Source: Albifimbria verrucaria
Taxonomy: Eukaryota > Ascomycota > Sordariomycetes > Hypocreales > Stachybotryaceae
DNA length: 64,000 bases
NCBI GenBank assembly: GCA_020081605.1
Contig: JAHREC010000013.1
Location: 2,356,001-2,420,000 of the forward strand
Direction of reading: 5' to 3'
The notes under the pieces are model-generated. The model did not search any database, was not told where the DNA came from, and saw nothing but the letters and a program-made list of their open reading frames with translations. This document shows positions 22,501 to 36,028 of the stretch, piece by piece; within the stretch, counting starts at the first letter, position 1, and the number at the start of each line of letters is the position of its first letter. A program made the translations under genes and the position numbers.

Positions 22501-23706
22501 CTTCTGAAACAGAGTCAAGTTGAGGAGGTACAGTCTCTTCAGGCTCATGAGTAATTGTCTTGTTTGAAGCGTCGACGGTGCTGTCAATGGAGGGAGGCTG
22601 GGCAGGAGGTGAAGATGCCTTCTCCACGGAGAATTCCTTAGCTTCCTGCTTAATAACTAAGGGGAGGTGACTGATGCGCTAGCTGGAGGCTCTGCAACTT
22701 CCGCATTGATTGGCTCTGATACTGATATCTTAGATGGTTCAGAGGGAGGTTCAAGATGATCCTCGCTCGGCTTAGTTGGATCACTCCCAGTTTTTGGGCT
22801 CTGCTGAGCCGATTCTTCCGAGGGCTTCGTATCCAAAGGCTGTGGTTCCTGGATAAATGCCGATGGTTGAGACTCAGCCTTCTCCGGCATAGGAGTGGGA
22901 GTGGCATTGTCATTTGCTTCGATTTGGCCTGGAGATTGAGCGATATGCTCGGCAAAGGTTCCGATAGCCTCATTAGAATCAAGGACAGAGAAGGAAGATT
23001 TTGACTCTAATGACTTTGAGATGGGTGGCTGCTGAATTTTGTGAGACTGATCCGGAGAAGGAGTGGTGTGCCCAGAGTCATTCATGTCAGAATCATCGAG
23101 GTCTGAGAATGAAACTCCGACTTCAATCGTGTCTTGGACGTCATTCTCGTCGTCGACGGCTTCCCGGTAAATCCTGGTTTCCGTGGACTTTCGGGCTGGA
23201 TTGCGGCGGCGGGTGCTCTGGTTGTCGGCACCAACAGAGCCGCCCCTCCTCTTAGGACCAGAGCCGTAGAATTCCTCAGGGTCATAGATGTCTGACTTGC
23301 GCTTTTTGTTACGAGACGCGGAGGAAGAGTTGGGGACGACAACATCGTCATCAATGTGCTCAAAAGTGTAATCGACGCGAGCACGTCTCCGCAGGCTGTG
23401 GCCGCCCTTCTTGGGGCCATCATCATTCTCACCATCATCGAGCATGTCGTAGTTGTCAGTTGTTTTGGACCGTTTCTTGGGGTTGTGGGTGCGGTTTGGG
23501 CCCGGGGTGGAAAAAGTGAAGGCGTGTTGGAGGGATTTGCCGCTGGCGCGACGTGCTTGGGGAGCGGTCTGAGGAGTGCCCGTGGCATGAGCCATGATGG
23601 GACTGACAGATGCCCGATGATCAAAAGAGGCCTCAGAGGCAGACTGAGGCGAAGCTGAAGTTCCCAGAGGTCTGCGGCGGCTGACTGAGCGGCGAGAGCG
23701 GTCCAT
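19536..23706 (-). CDS. Large low-complexity, probably nuclear protein (1,371 residues), function unknown
   Basis: One long gene assembled from five frame segments. The N-terminal part is basic with several nuclear-localisation-like clusters (RSRRSVSRRRPL, NPKKRSK, RNKKRKS, GPKRRGG). The middle is acidic and low-complexity, with a V/T/A-P-E-T repeat tract (about 21780-22330). After it comes the most conserved-looking part, with KWIRPQPTPVGKWAHLTPYI and a helical segment from DYISAIENYEDMSTAELYET onward. The C terminus has RWANGNMAGAVEKRKATLAA after an intron at 19754-19812. One-base losses: 22661-22664, 22033-22037, 20603-20604 and 20243-20245; each restores continuous sequence. I do not recognise a named family. 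Basic clusters plus acidic tracts suggest a chromatin-associated role, which is inference only. Confidence 0.7.
21780..22330 (-). repeat. Degenerate pentapeptide-type coding repeat (PET-V/A-x-E)
   Basis: Within the large minus-strand gene the protein repeats units like PETVTEAAPE and PEVATETATE many times. At DNA level this gives recurring words such as TCTGGAGCA, TCTGTAGCA and TCCGGAACA on the plus strand, with spacing in multiples of 15 and related lengths. One of the gene's indels (T run 22033-22037) lies inside it. Confidence 0.75.
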
Positions 23707-25191
23707 GACGAGCCGCAGCCGTGTCAGTTATATGAGAGGCGATGTAAGAGGGAGCGGCGGACGGAGAGCGTGTCATTCGGGAAACTGGGCGGAAAAGAGC
23801 CAGGGGAATGAAGGAGAGAAGGCCGAGGAGGATGGCCAAAGGCAATGCGAAGGGGAGGCGATGGGCAGAGGGAAGAGTTTGTAAGAGAGGCAAGTTTTGA
23901 GGGTGAGGTTGAGGTGAGGTGAGAGAGGGCGTGTCAGAAAAGAGAAATTTGAACCAAGGGGAACAACGGCGACAAGGCAAGGAAAACAGGGCGACAGCAA
24001 TGGACAGACAAAAGGAGAGGCGAGACCAGTCACCGACGGGAGATGACGATGGTGACGGGCAATAGGGCAGGGTCTCGGGGATGCGAAAAGATGCTGCTCC
24101 TGACGAGCTTCTCCTTTGCCTTTCGATTTTCTGGAGGTGTCGTGGTCCGAATAATAAGCCACGCCCCGAAAGAGACCCAAAGTCCCAGCACCGAGCACCA
24201 GCCCCAGTCAGCCAGCCAAAGAGAACCGCTGTAGGGAGGACAGGGCCCAGCCAGGTACGTACCCGACCGACGTTAGGTACTGCCCGCGCTACCGGGCTAC
24301 TATGGGTGCTGTAGGTACCTCGCTACAGGCACCTCGCTACAGGTACCTACTATACGTACCTATGGCCAAATCCGCTCCCTCTCCCCGGGGTTCCTCCGCC
24401 GTTTCACTCCGGCCAATCAGCGCCTCCCAAAACGGGAAAAAACAGCGGCTTGTTAGGCTTTACCTTTATTTGGCCTTAAGCCATGACGGGCCTCGTTGCT
24501 GCTGCTGTACTTGGAAACGGGCGGTGTTGCAGCCGTGTCTGGAGGTATATCGATATCATTAACCAACCTCTCGACCCATCTACCCGACTGTATCTACCTA
24601 CCTTACCTCTATCTCTACCCAGCTATGGTCCTCCATGCTGGCTGCTGCTGTTATTGTTTTCCCATTCATCAAATGACTCTCGTACAGTGCCGACCCCAGC
24701 TTACCTGCACCTAACTGGCTGGCATGTGCATGTCCTCGCTGTGCTGTGTGACACCTGATCTGCTGTCGGGCGCCTTTCTATTCTTGGCCAACCCTCCCGT
24801 CCCGTGTTAGTGACGCTGTAATGAACCGGGCCACCAACTGACATGCCTATGTCTATTGGGCTCTTCAATTTAATCATTGACGGGATCCCTAGACTCCTCC
24901 AATTCGTCCCGAGGCAGGTTTCCAAACCGTTTTTCTAATACCGCCGTGCGTTGCTCAGCTGGACCAGTCATTCCCTCCCTTGCAACAGGGAGTTACCAGG
25001 CTGCGGCTTACAGTATCAAGCTCTAGGCTTCAGTAGTACAACAGCTACCTTCTCCACCCGCCGAACTTCGTCACCTGCAATCTATATCATCCTCTCCCTG
25101 CTTCCAACCTACCCACGCCAGACCTCGTCCGTTCCTCTCCAATTGTCTCCCCCTGTCGGATTCTTCTCGCGCACGCCCCAAACTCTCCGCC
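23707..25191. other. Divergent promoter region between the large nuclear-type gene and mtc1
   Basis: About 1.5 kb shared upstream region. It contains a dense cluster of AGGTACC-type words at 24254-24365, with two exact AGGTACCT palindromes at 24313-24320 and 24341-24348. A C/T-rich stretch with CTACCTACC lies near 24585-24620. No coding frame with family signal is seen. Confidence 0.5.
24254..24365. repeat. Cluster of AGGTACC/GCTACAGG repeats
   Basis: A short array in which AGGTACCTCGCTACAGG-like units recur two to three times with small changes, followed by further TACGTACC words. It lies about 550 bases upstream of the large minus-strand gene and 830 bases upstream of mtc1. Confidence 0.7.
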
Positions 25192-26822
25192 ATGGCTTCC
25201 AAGAAGACAAAGGCCACACCGGCCGACGACAACCTTGATGAGCTCTTCTCTGGCATTGGCGACGAGTCCATCAAGCCCTCAACCACCAAGGCTACCAAGC
25301 CCACCTCCGCTGCCTCCAAGGCTATCGGCGATCAAGACATCCTCGCCGATCTCGAGTCTCAACTCTCTCAGCAGCCTTCGCGTCCGCACACTCCTCGCCT
25401 CAAAGAGGCTGGCGCGAAGCGACCGACAGCCACCCCTCCGATCGCCGACGACAAGGCACCTATTGCTGCCGTGCGCAAGTCCACCGACAGTATCAGCCAG
25501 GAGCCAGCTTCACACCCAGTGCCACAAGCTCTGAGCTGCACGAGTCTGACAAGAGGGCCCCGTGGAGCAGCCCCAGCAAGCCCAACAGGCACCGCAACAG
25601 TCTGGCGGAGGCTGGTGGGGTGGCATCCTGTCCACTGCCACCGCGGCCATGAAGCAGGCCGAGGCGGCGTACAAGGAGATTCAACAGAATGAAGAAGCCA
25701 AGAAGTGGGCGGAGCAGGTTAGAGGATTGAACATCGACGTAAATGCCCTGAAGAACTACGGTAACGCTCCTACCACCACATGCTAGTCATGACACCCGCT
25801 GACCGCATATAGGCGACGAGATCCGCGCTCGCGCTCTGCCCACGTTTACCAACATTCTCCATACCATTGCGCCGCCCATTAGCTCCCATGAGCGACTGCT
25901 GATCCATATCACACACGATCTCGTCGGCTACCCGTCCCTCGATCCCCTTATCCAAGATGTCTTTTCACGTGTTATGTCCCAAGTCGAAGGCGGCGACTTG
26001 CTCGTCGTCCAGCGAGGCCAGGAGAACACTTCACGACGCTCGACCGATGTTTCAGCTGGCTGGCGAGACGGTCCCTGGTGGCGCCAGTCTGGGTCACCCC
26101 GCGAACTGGGACTGATCCAGGGCTTGACCGAGGGCACCAAGCTCTGCCGGGCCAGCGCTGAGTCCTATGCTACCGAATACTATGCCAGCCACGGTGGCGT
26201 AGAGGAGGCCAAGATTCGAGCGACTGAAGCATTGAGCGAATCCAACCCCGTTCGCACTTCGGATATCTTCCTGGCAATCCAGGCAATCGTAACCGAGGTG
26301 GACAAGGGTCTATTTGCAGCCACAGCATCTGCTGACAGCGAGAAGGAGGCCCCAGCTTCTGAGGAGAAGCAAGAAGCCGACGAGTCTGTCCAGTTTGCTG
26401 TCTTCATCCTCGACCCTGTTCACGAAATCTCCTTTTCTGCTCTGAGTCAAGCAGTCCCTGCCAAGTGGCTCCGCTGGCTCGACGCTTCGGGCCCAGCACA
26501 GCCAGACTCTGCCGAAGGTGGGCGAGGATCACTCGAGGCCGAGCTTCCGGATGAAATTAGGGATATCATTGAGGGAGGCGGAATCGACCCACGGGAATGG
26601 GTTGCCGAGTGGGTTGAGGAAGCCCTGACCCTCTCCGTTGGTGTTGTGGCACAAAGATACGTCGCCCGCAGGATGGGCGTTGGTGAGGGCAACATTGGAA
26701 GGGAAGGCGCCGCGTTGAGGACGTTGTCCAGGAAAATGCTGGCGAGGCTGCCAGGGCTGGTGTGCTCTAAGTTTACCATTTTGGTTATATATGACTTGTT
26801 GATGTTTTGTAGGCTGGAGTAA
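25192..26822 (+). CDS. mtc1: Maintenance of telomere capping protein 1 (Mtc1)
   Basis: Mtc1 family; the yeast member was named from a telomere-capping genetic screen, and its molecular role is still unclear. The N-terminal part (ATPADDNLDELFSGIGDE) is disordered. A conserved segment follows: GGGWWGGILSTATAAMKQAE and EIQQNEEAKKWAEQVRGL. An intron at 25761-25812 then leads into DEIRARALPTFTNILHTIAP and HERLLIHITHDLVGYPSLD, which are strong family signatures, and the C-terminal VEEALTLSVGVVAQRYVARR. Two one-base losses: C25515-25517 and C25558-25561. The last few residues are uncertain because GTGTGCTC at about 26760 and a TAG acceptor at about 26812 may form a final intron. The start at 25192 has good context (GCCATGG). 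Confidence 0.85.
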
Positions 26823-27091
26823 TGAGACAATTCAGCTTCGGGCAGTGTGTTCATGCCATCAATCTATATCCCGTTTCTTGCAGAACGCTGCTTTTCATGA
26901 TCTTGTTGATTCTGGCCTGTTGCTTTTTAATTGTCTGGCAGGGTGTAAACTTCGAAACAGCATCAATGAATTGCTGAGCCAACGGCCACACCACTACTGG
27001 GAGCTAAGACATTGACAGATCGCCGAGGAGAATATTTCAAGTTTAGCTGTAAACAACACCAGCCTTCATATTATCTGATCTAAACCTCTCC

Positions 27092-29120
27092 TTACAATTC
27101 TCCAGCTCTATCAACCGTGCCAACCTTGCGCAACTCGCCCTTGGCCGCACGAGTTGCGGCGTTTAACTCAACAAGCTTCAATGGCCGGTACTTGGGCTCC
27201 CACATCTGCACGCGAATCCACTCGTCAAGGTCAGCTTCATCCGTCGGGATGCCCTCCTGCGTCGCTAGGTCTTCCTTCAGAGCTGCCTGAATAACACCGC
27301 GGGCTACTCGCACACTGACATCTCGGACTGTCTCGACGTCAGGCAAGAGTGGTGCCGTTGGATCAGACAGGGCCGGGCTAAGGGCGGCAACGCTATCGAC
27401 GGCTGCAACGAGCATGCGGTCGCTGAGAAGGCGGGCGCGGGAGAGAACGCAGCCAAGACCGATGCCAGGGAAAACCACAGAGTTGTTGCATTCAGCAATA
27501 TCAATGGTGACATCCGCACCGCCATCACCCCAGGGCCCTTGACGGGATCAAATGGGGACCCTGTAGCGACCAGCGCTTTACCTTCGGTCCAGTGAAGAAG
27601 ATCTGATGGCTTTGCTTCATGGAGACGTGTGGGGTTTGAGAGAGGGAAGATAATGGGTCTGGGAGCATGCTCAAGCATGGCCTTGACGATCTTTTCGGTA
27701 AAGGCACCAGGCACAGTCGAGGTGCCAATAAGGACATTGGGCCGGATGGTCTTGACAACGGAATACAGGTCTCGATCCTTGTCTTTCCATTCCGCGCTGT
27801 CCTTGACGAAGCCTTTTGGGCATCGGAAGCCTCGGTTTCGGTGGTGAGAAGTCCGGGCTTGTCAATAAGCCTGGTGGATGAAGTTAGCCTAAGAAATCGG
27901 TGTCCGTCACGATGCTGTCATTTACCAAATCTGCTTCGATGCCTCTTCGTGGCTGATGCCACCTTCGGCAGCTATGGCATCGCGCACCTGGTCGGCAATT
28001 CCCACGCCGGCACTGCCAGCACCAAAGATGACCATGCGAATGTCGCTCAGCTTCTGGTTGCTGACACGGAGCCCGGCCATGATGGCAGCTAGGGTGACAC
28101 AGCCTGTGCCCTGCACATCATCGTTGAAACACGGTATCTTTGGCCGGTAGTGGTCGAGTATACGTCTCGCTAGGAAAAAAATCGATCAGTGACTGGGCTC
28201 CTTCCTGATATCACGGCAAGAGGGTTTACCATTATGTAGGCCAAAATCTTCGAAATGGATGTAGGCGCGAGGGTAGAGTTTTCGAGCCGCTTTGACAAAA
28301 GTCTCTACAAATTCATCGTACTTCTTGCCACGGACTCGCTTCTGCCTTAGCCCAAGATAAAGATCATCATTCAAGAGTTCCTCATTGTCTGTACCACAGT
28401 CCAGGACAACCGGCAATCCGCGGTTGGGATGAATGCCGGCGCACAGAGTGTTGAGGACGAGTTTGGCAATGGAGATGAGAATGCCGCCCACACCTTGATC
28501 ACCGATGCCGAGGATTTCCTCTCCGTCTGCGGCCATTAGCGATTGACTCTTTGAGCGGGCGCAGTAATGACTGACCGGTAACGACAATGTAGTCAACGTC
28601 ATCGGCTTCACCCCATTGAGAGAGATCATGCTCTATTCGGTCCTGGTCATTGATATTGAGGAAGCAGCCCTCGGGCCTTCGGAACAGCCTTGAGTAATTT
28701 TGAATAGCGTCGCCCTCGGTAGGTGTATACACGATGCTGAACATCTCTTTGAGATGGTCTTGCAATAACTGCATCAACCAACTTTAGTAGCTGTTTGCAT
28801 TATGAAGCATGTAATGAAAGCAAACCTTGTAGTATAGTACAGCATTCTGTTCCTTGAGAGATGTAAGAAATGTATTCTTTGCAATGTCATCCCTCCGACT
28901 GCGATACTGCTCATATGCACGCTTGCTCTGTTGCTCTAGTGTCTGGACGCTTTGGGGAGAAGACTGGTGAGGCTAAAGTCAACACGCTCGTCGGAAGGGA
29001 AAGCTGAGCCTTTGTTGAAGTAGGGGAGTTTAGAAGAGCTGAGCCTATCAAGGCGCACTCGATAGGGCCATTGGTGTTGAGGGGTGCATTGGGGAATTTG
29101 GAGCCGTTGGTTGGACTCAT
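27092..29120 (-). CDS. Malic enzyme, NAD(P)-dependent
   Basis: Oxidative decarboxylation of malate to pyruvate with NAD(P)H formation. About 603 residues, normal for the family. Signatures in order: [36 protein letters not shown] (dinucleotide and substrate region), [11 protein letters not shown] followed by [12 protein letters not shown] (metal-binding acidic residues), [14 protein letters not shown] (second dinucleotide fold), IIFPLSNPT and the conserved CNNS. Introns: 28769-28825, 28527-28575, 28170-28229 and 27871-27925. One-base losses: 29023-29026, 28954-28957, 27809-27810 and 27536-27538. No clear mitochondrial presequence is seen at the chosen start ([11 protein letters not shown]), so cytosolic action is possible. 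NAD versus NADP preference cannot be read with confidence. Confidence 0.92.
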
Positions 29121-30463
29121 GGTGGATGATGTTGATTGGGTTGAGGGGTTTGTCTCACAGCGATTATGGATGACTGGCGATTAAAGACAGCACCTAGGTT
29201 TACACAAGGATATATTGTAAATGCAACTCAGCACCATGAGGGAGAAGCCAATATTGTTTATACGAGACTAAATCATGTAACAAGCGCATGTGACGTGACG
29301 TATACAACTCGCGAACCGGAAGGCTCCGTTGCTGACCCGCCCACCAGGCGCACCACACCCAACAAACCGGCGCACGCGGGATGCGCTCTATGGGTAAGCG
29401 GCAGTAGGTGCATGCCGTACGGAGCAAGGACAGAAACAAAATACGAGTCACGATAAGGGGATGGATGTAGGAGCCTAAGGAGCCACGCCCGTGTGGGAGA
29501 CTTGAAAAGTCGACGGACGTGGACTATGATGGTCCAGTCATGTTTATTCTTGCAGCAAATAAAGCAAAGGAAAAGAAGCAGAAGAATCCACGTTCTTTTC
29601 CCTTCACTACTACACCAATCCAACCTCAAATGCGCCACGCAAAACGCGCGGCGCGAGAGAGGACCTTCGTGAGAAGACTCGTGAATTCCAAGTAGACTGA
29701 GAGCGAAGTTTGCTGCGGGAGAGGAAGGATGGGGAGTGAAAACGAAGCAATGCGCCTATCTACGACCTACCTGGTAGCATCTTGCTGTCCAATATGCGCG
29801 CTTATCATACGCTGGCAGCGATGTGCTCGATGTGATTGATTTGAGCTGTCATGGCAGCTCTGGATCTAGAGGGAAAAGATTTCGTTCTTGTTCATATAGG
29901 CACGCTCCAAAGAGAAAATTAGGTGGGCCAAGGTACCTCGTACATTTATCGAGTTAACCGGAAAACTGCATAAGCAATGGCTTCCGTGATAAGTGGGGCA
30001 TCATTTACAACGTCCACCCATCCATGGTCCATCACACCACCATCATGACAGGTTGATAGCCAAAACGTCTTGCCAATTTACACTGATAATCCCTCGAAAT
30101 TGTCTGTCAATGCCTGTGAATATGCATGATTGGCCATCGGTCTCTCTTAGGCGTGACAAACTGACGAAACCGCGAGAAACAATACATCCACACAACTCCT
30201 CAGATCCAACTATGACATTGTAAGTTGTCAGTATTGGCAAGTGTCATTCACGCACAGTCAACCCGGTTTCAACAACTTTTCACTTCATTAGACGTGGTTT
30301 ATATCTAGTTCTACACTAGCCCACTCTCTGTCCCTTGGCTATTCGGATCCCTTAGCTACTGGGCACATGTAAACCATCCTGCCATGAATGAGCACCCTTC
30401 GCGCTCCGTTCAACCAGGAATCTAACCCTTCGCATCCTTTGCGTGCTAGCTTGGATACATAAT
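29121..30463. other. Intergenic, upstream of malic enzyme
   Basis: About 1.3 kb. The part next to 29120 is the presumed malic enzyme promoter; the right part is the 3' side of the subtilisin gene. An AGGTACCT palindrome lies at 29931-29938. No coding frame with family signal is seen. Confidence 0.45.
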
Positions 30464-31764
<1,301 letters not shown>

Positions 31765-34700
31765 TGTGAACAGATTCGGCCGAGATACTTGAGGGTTCGA
31801 GATTGTTGGAAGTGCTCCGATGCTTGGGACTTGGGGAAGACTGGACTGTTGTTGGGACGCAGTCTCAGTTTATATAGATCCCTTGTCCAAAGCCCCCATC
31901 GTCTAAGCATCACGATGCCGCCGCAGTCGAGATGTCACCATGGGCCCACGGGAGCGCGCCATCAACGGCAATCGCCATCGTCGCCACGAAGCCGAGCCGA
32001 CAACTTCATCGCCTCCCGGGATGTCTCCATCCAAGTCATGGCCATAACAGCTTCCTCATCTGGACTTGCGCCGATGAGCTGATAATCGTTCAAGAGCACA
32101 GAATGCGGAGACGCTTCGCAAAGTGGAAGGAGAGAGATGCCCTACGATACGAGTGTGGCATACATGGTGCCATCTGGTGCCTGTGTAGGCGAGGCCTTTG
32201 TCGAAGTGCGTAGCTTCCTAGGCAAGGTACCACTGGCGCAAATGCAGCCCTCACGTCGAGGCTACTGCTCTTGGACATGCAGTTGGGCTATTCATGAAGG
32301 AGGTTGAGTGGGGGCAGGCCCAAGAGGTGGGATCCCGAATTAGACGAGGGATGGCAGCTCTCCTGAATGAGGGAGTATGAGATGGAAGCTTGAAGAAGTC
32401 AATGTCCCCATCCAGTTGTGGCATCAGGTTGCAGGTGGCATTGCTTTTGGCCCTCGGTCGTTTGTAAGTTCATTATTGTGCCAAGATTGCTGAGAAGAAA
32501 TCCCTATCTTACTTGATCCCACGAAGCTGAGGTTTGCTTCTGGGAGCATGTTTTGGTTCAAGTTGTATGTGTGCACACCCTTTCGAAATGTCCAGGGCTT
32601 TGGATCTACGTATGAAGCCACCCTAACTTGCAGACATAGATGGGAACATGTGCCATGCCAAGTCGGCTTCAGGCTAGTGAAGGAATCAAGTGCCGGCCTA
32701 CTGGAGACGCCCTGCAACTTCTTAGTCGGGAAGGTTGGGTTGCATGCCATGCTGTGCGGGAGTCGGCTAGAACAAAGGATGACAAGTGACAAGTGATAAC
32801 ACACAGATTATAGTGCCAGCCAATAGATATGCATTTGCTGGGATGTTGTGACTACTGCCCGGTTGTCGTTGGAGCGATCGCCGGTTCACTTACGCTAGAG
32901 CTTGGCGTGGGAGTGGAACATGTAACGTGTATGATGGCCAAGATGGAAGCAATGCTAATGACTGAAGATGACTTGCAAAAAGCCATGTTTATGTGCTGTG
33001 GAAAGTTGTGTAGTATTGAAAATAATCACGACCGCAGGCTAAATGGACCCTGTGACCCAAAACACATCAGGCTGTGGTTTCGATGTGAAGCATCATTACG
33101 TATGTGCCAATTCCTGGGGATCTAAACCAGTGGTCGAAGACCTGCGATGCAGGTTCCCAGGCTGCATGGCAACCATTCACGTAATACTTACTGTAAGGGC
33201 CCTTTCGACTACGGCGGCAACGTGACTCGAAAGGTTGAGATCCAGAACAGGCATTTGTTTATAACTGATGCTACCCCGCAGCGCGCGGTGGGAGAGAGCA
33301 TATCCGTCCCGAGGCAGACAGAGGATGGATTGGGCATGACGGCTTACCCGTTCGAGTTCTCTTGCCAGCCTCGGTTTAGTCTGTTTCGTTTGTTGGCTCC
33401 TCTATCACGTCAAGGGGCTGGGAAACTTGATTCTCACGTTTATAGTAACGTGGTTGGGGTGTAAGTGGTATGGGTATGGGTATGTGTATGGACTAATATG
33501 GAACGCAATGTATAATATGTTGCTGACCACTTTTGCATGGACCTGCCGATCCGTCTTATGAGAGCACAATGGTATTTTATGATGAACTTGTCGTACAGAA
33601 GCCAGCGATATTACAACTATTGCCATGGTGACATCCGGGAAATGAACATGGCAGCGCCGTGATTGGGCTGCGTCGTAGCCATTGCCGCCTTTGGGGGCCG
33701 TTCAGGAGAGCCTAGGCGCAACCACATGTAAGTGAGGATGTGAAGAAGCCGAGCCGGCTTGGAGACCTAGAGGTTGGCAACCATCTCCGGTAAACCCTGA
33801 TTCCTCATCGTAGCATCTCATCATTAACCCTGGTCGGCAAAGGCCCAGTGCCTGGTCTCTCTTGTGGGGTGATCCCCTTCCCGTCGCCCATCTTCCGTCG
33901 CGACAAGCTTATTTCGGGCGGAGACGTCCCCGTACGCCTCGGGAAATAGGCATAAATTCTTGTCAACGTCAGCCTAGACTTGTCCTTCGCAGGAACTGTC
34001 GATGGGTGTGATGGGCGCCTTGGTTCGTGGGCGCTGCCCTCCTTGGGTGACACCTCTGCGTCTCCAACCCCTGTCCATCCTGCATGGCAACATTCCTTCC
34101 CACTATTGCAACTCTATTCCAACTTGTCCGTAGGGTTGGATCAGTCGCCAGCGCGCAGGCGTGTGCGACCGCTTCGCTCGGGGTTGCATTGCTGTGACCT
34201 AGGCATCCTCGGTGCAGCGTGCCAGCGCTCACGCCCAGCACGTACGTTATAGCCCACCCCGTTCCTTGCCTACATCTTCCATGGTAGCGGTCCAGTCAAC
34301 TTGCCGTTCTCTGGTGGGTATTGTCTGCTCATCAGGGTGTATGCGAGATAAGAGGATCTGCATACCTGTTTGCCTGGGCAAACGGCTGAGACGGCCTTCT
34401 GACTTGCATTATCAATTTCCACGGCTGATTGCGATATGTAATATGGCAGGGCCGACTGCTGGGCATTCCCTATTTGTGGATTTGCATTGCATAGATTCAT
34501 TTCCTTTCGTAGCATTCGGCCTTTTGCACTGCTCTGTTCGACATCTGAATCCACTCTTAGACCATATGTTTACCGTTACGCCGTGCCCAATCATGTCAAC
34601 AACCTAGATGGCTTCGTTGTCCAGCGCGGACCCGTCGGCTCGGCGCCTGGCTGTTATTATCCTGTTTCATCGCCCTCAGCTGACAGAGTAACACTGGGAA

Positions 34701-36028
34701 CTGATGTGCTGCACGCGCTCGCTCAGAATGATCTAAACGATCCCTATCCGACTGCTCTTTCGAGCAGGTGAATAAACAGGGCTTTGATCTATCAGGGTAG
34801 ATGTGCATCTATCCGGCGAATGGCACAACACCACCCATAAATACCGCTGCGGTGTGGCTGCGTGGACTTGGGCTTGGACATGCGGAGGTTGCACCGAGAC
34901 GACATCGTACTGCAAAAGGCACCCAACCAGCAGCATGACAGGTCATCCTCTGCCAAGCATCCGATCAAAGGGAGAGCAACCTTGGATCTTCACGCAGACT
35001 AAGCCGCTAACGGATCTCATCTCAGATCCTTTTGGTCGCCAGCACCCAGTGAGGCTGCGATTCTAGGTATGCCTGCTGTGGGGACGAAGTCGCCATACGA
35101 TGACGAGATTTCGTGAACTCTGGCTTGCTGCTGAATAACCAGATGAGGAAGCTGAGGTTGACCAAGTGTTTCAAATTTCAGGCCAATATAACAAAGCCAC
35201 TGAAATTTGCTCTTAAACACGACGGAAGCAGCACCGCTATACATGGCTTAAAATGATTCGTAGACTGGTCTCGGTCTTACAATGTGTCTGCTAGTGCATA
35301 GTTACCTGCAACCTGGTCTAAAGTAGGGACTGTCCAGACAACTCTGTTGCTAATGTTCCGCAAAGGAAGAATTTACTGTAAGTTACTTTCAGTCTCCGCA
35401 TATCCTGCAATCTTATACACGTTCCTGAGTTTATGATCGTTCATGTCAGGGTTTATCTTTTAGGTATAGTAAAGCTACGACAAGCATCATCCACATAGGA
35501 TACTTAAGCACTTTGGCCACCCAAAGAATAATCTGCTTAGGCATCCAAAAAGTTGATTCAAAGACCAGTTTGATTCACTATTCTTTAAGGACAAATATCT
35601 TTGTGATTTTCCTCACAGCTCTTCCCATGTAACGTGCGAAAAAGATCTTCAAATATGTTCCATGGAAGGGCGATCATGTTTGCTACCATGGTATATTAGC
35701 CGGAGATCGTCGTTGATCGGAGTTCCGTAGGGCTGAATGAAAACCAAAAGGTAACCCTGGACAATGAACGATTCGGCAATTTTCTTCCATGGGTATTCTT
35801 CCACTGATACTATATGAACATGCTATTGGACTTCCTAGCAAGTCCAACCAACATAACCAGGAAAAGAGGAGAATTGCAACAATTCAATTCACGTATTTGG
35901 AAACATCGGCATCTTTTCATGAGCTTTGAACAAATCCATTCAGAAATCATCTAACTTGCCTAAATTATTCTATCATCATGAGTCATGCTGGCATTCTACA
36001 GCCCAAAGTGCCGATGCATGCGCACCTT
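31765..36028. other. Long gene-free region (4.3 kb)
   Basis: No supportable gene. Open frames up to about 130 codons (32424-32804 minus, 34212-34607 plus) have no family signal and irregular composition. The last 750 bases (about 35250-36000) are noticeably AT-rich and lack any long frame, which could be a decayed element, but I find no terminal repeats or transposase motif. Confidence 0.4.

Noticed and set aside
32424..32804. 126-codon minus-strand frame in the long gene-free region
   Set aside because: No domain, no flanking exons and ordinary composition for noncoding DNA.
31765..36028. Transposon or integrated virus in the gene-free gap
   Set aside because: No terminal repeats, transposase, reverse transcriptase or viral motifs were seen on either strand.
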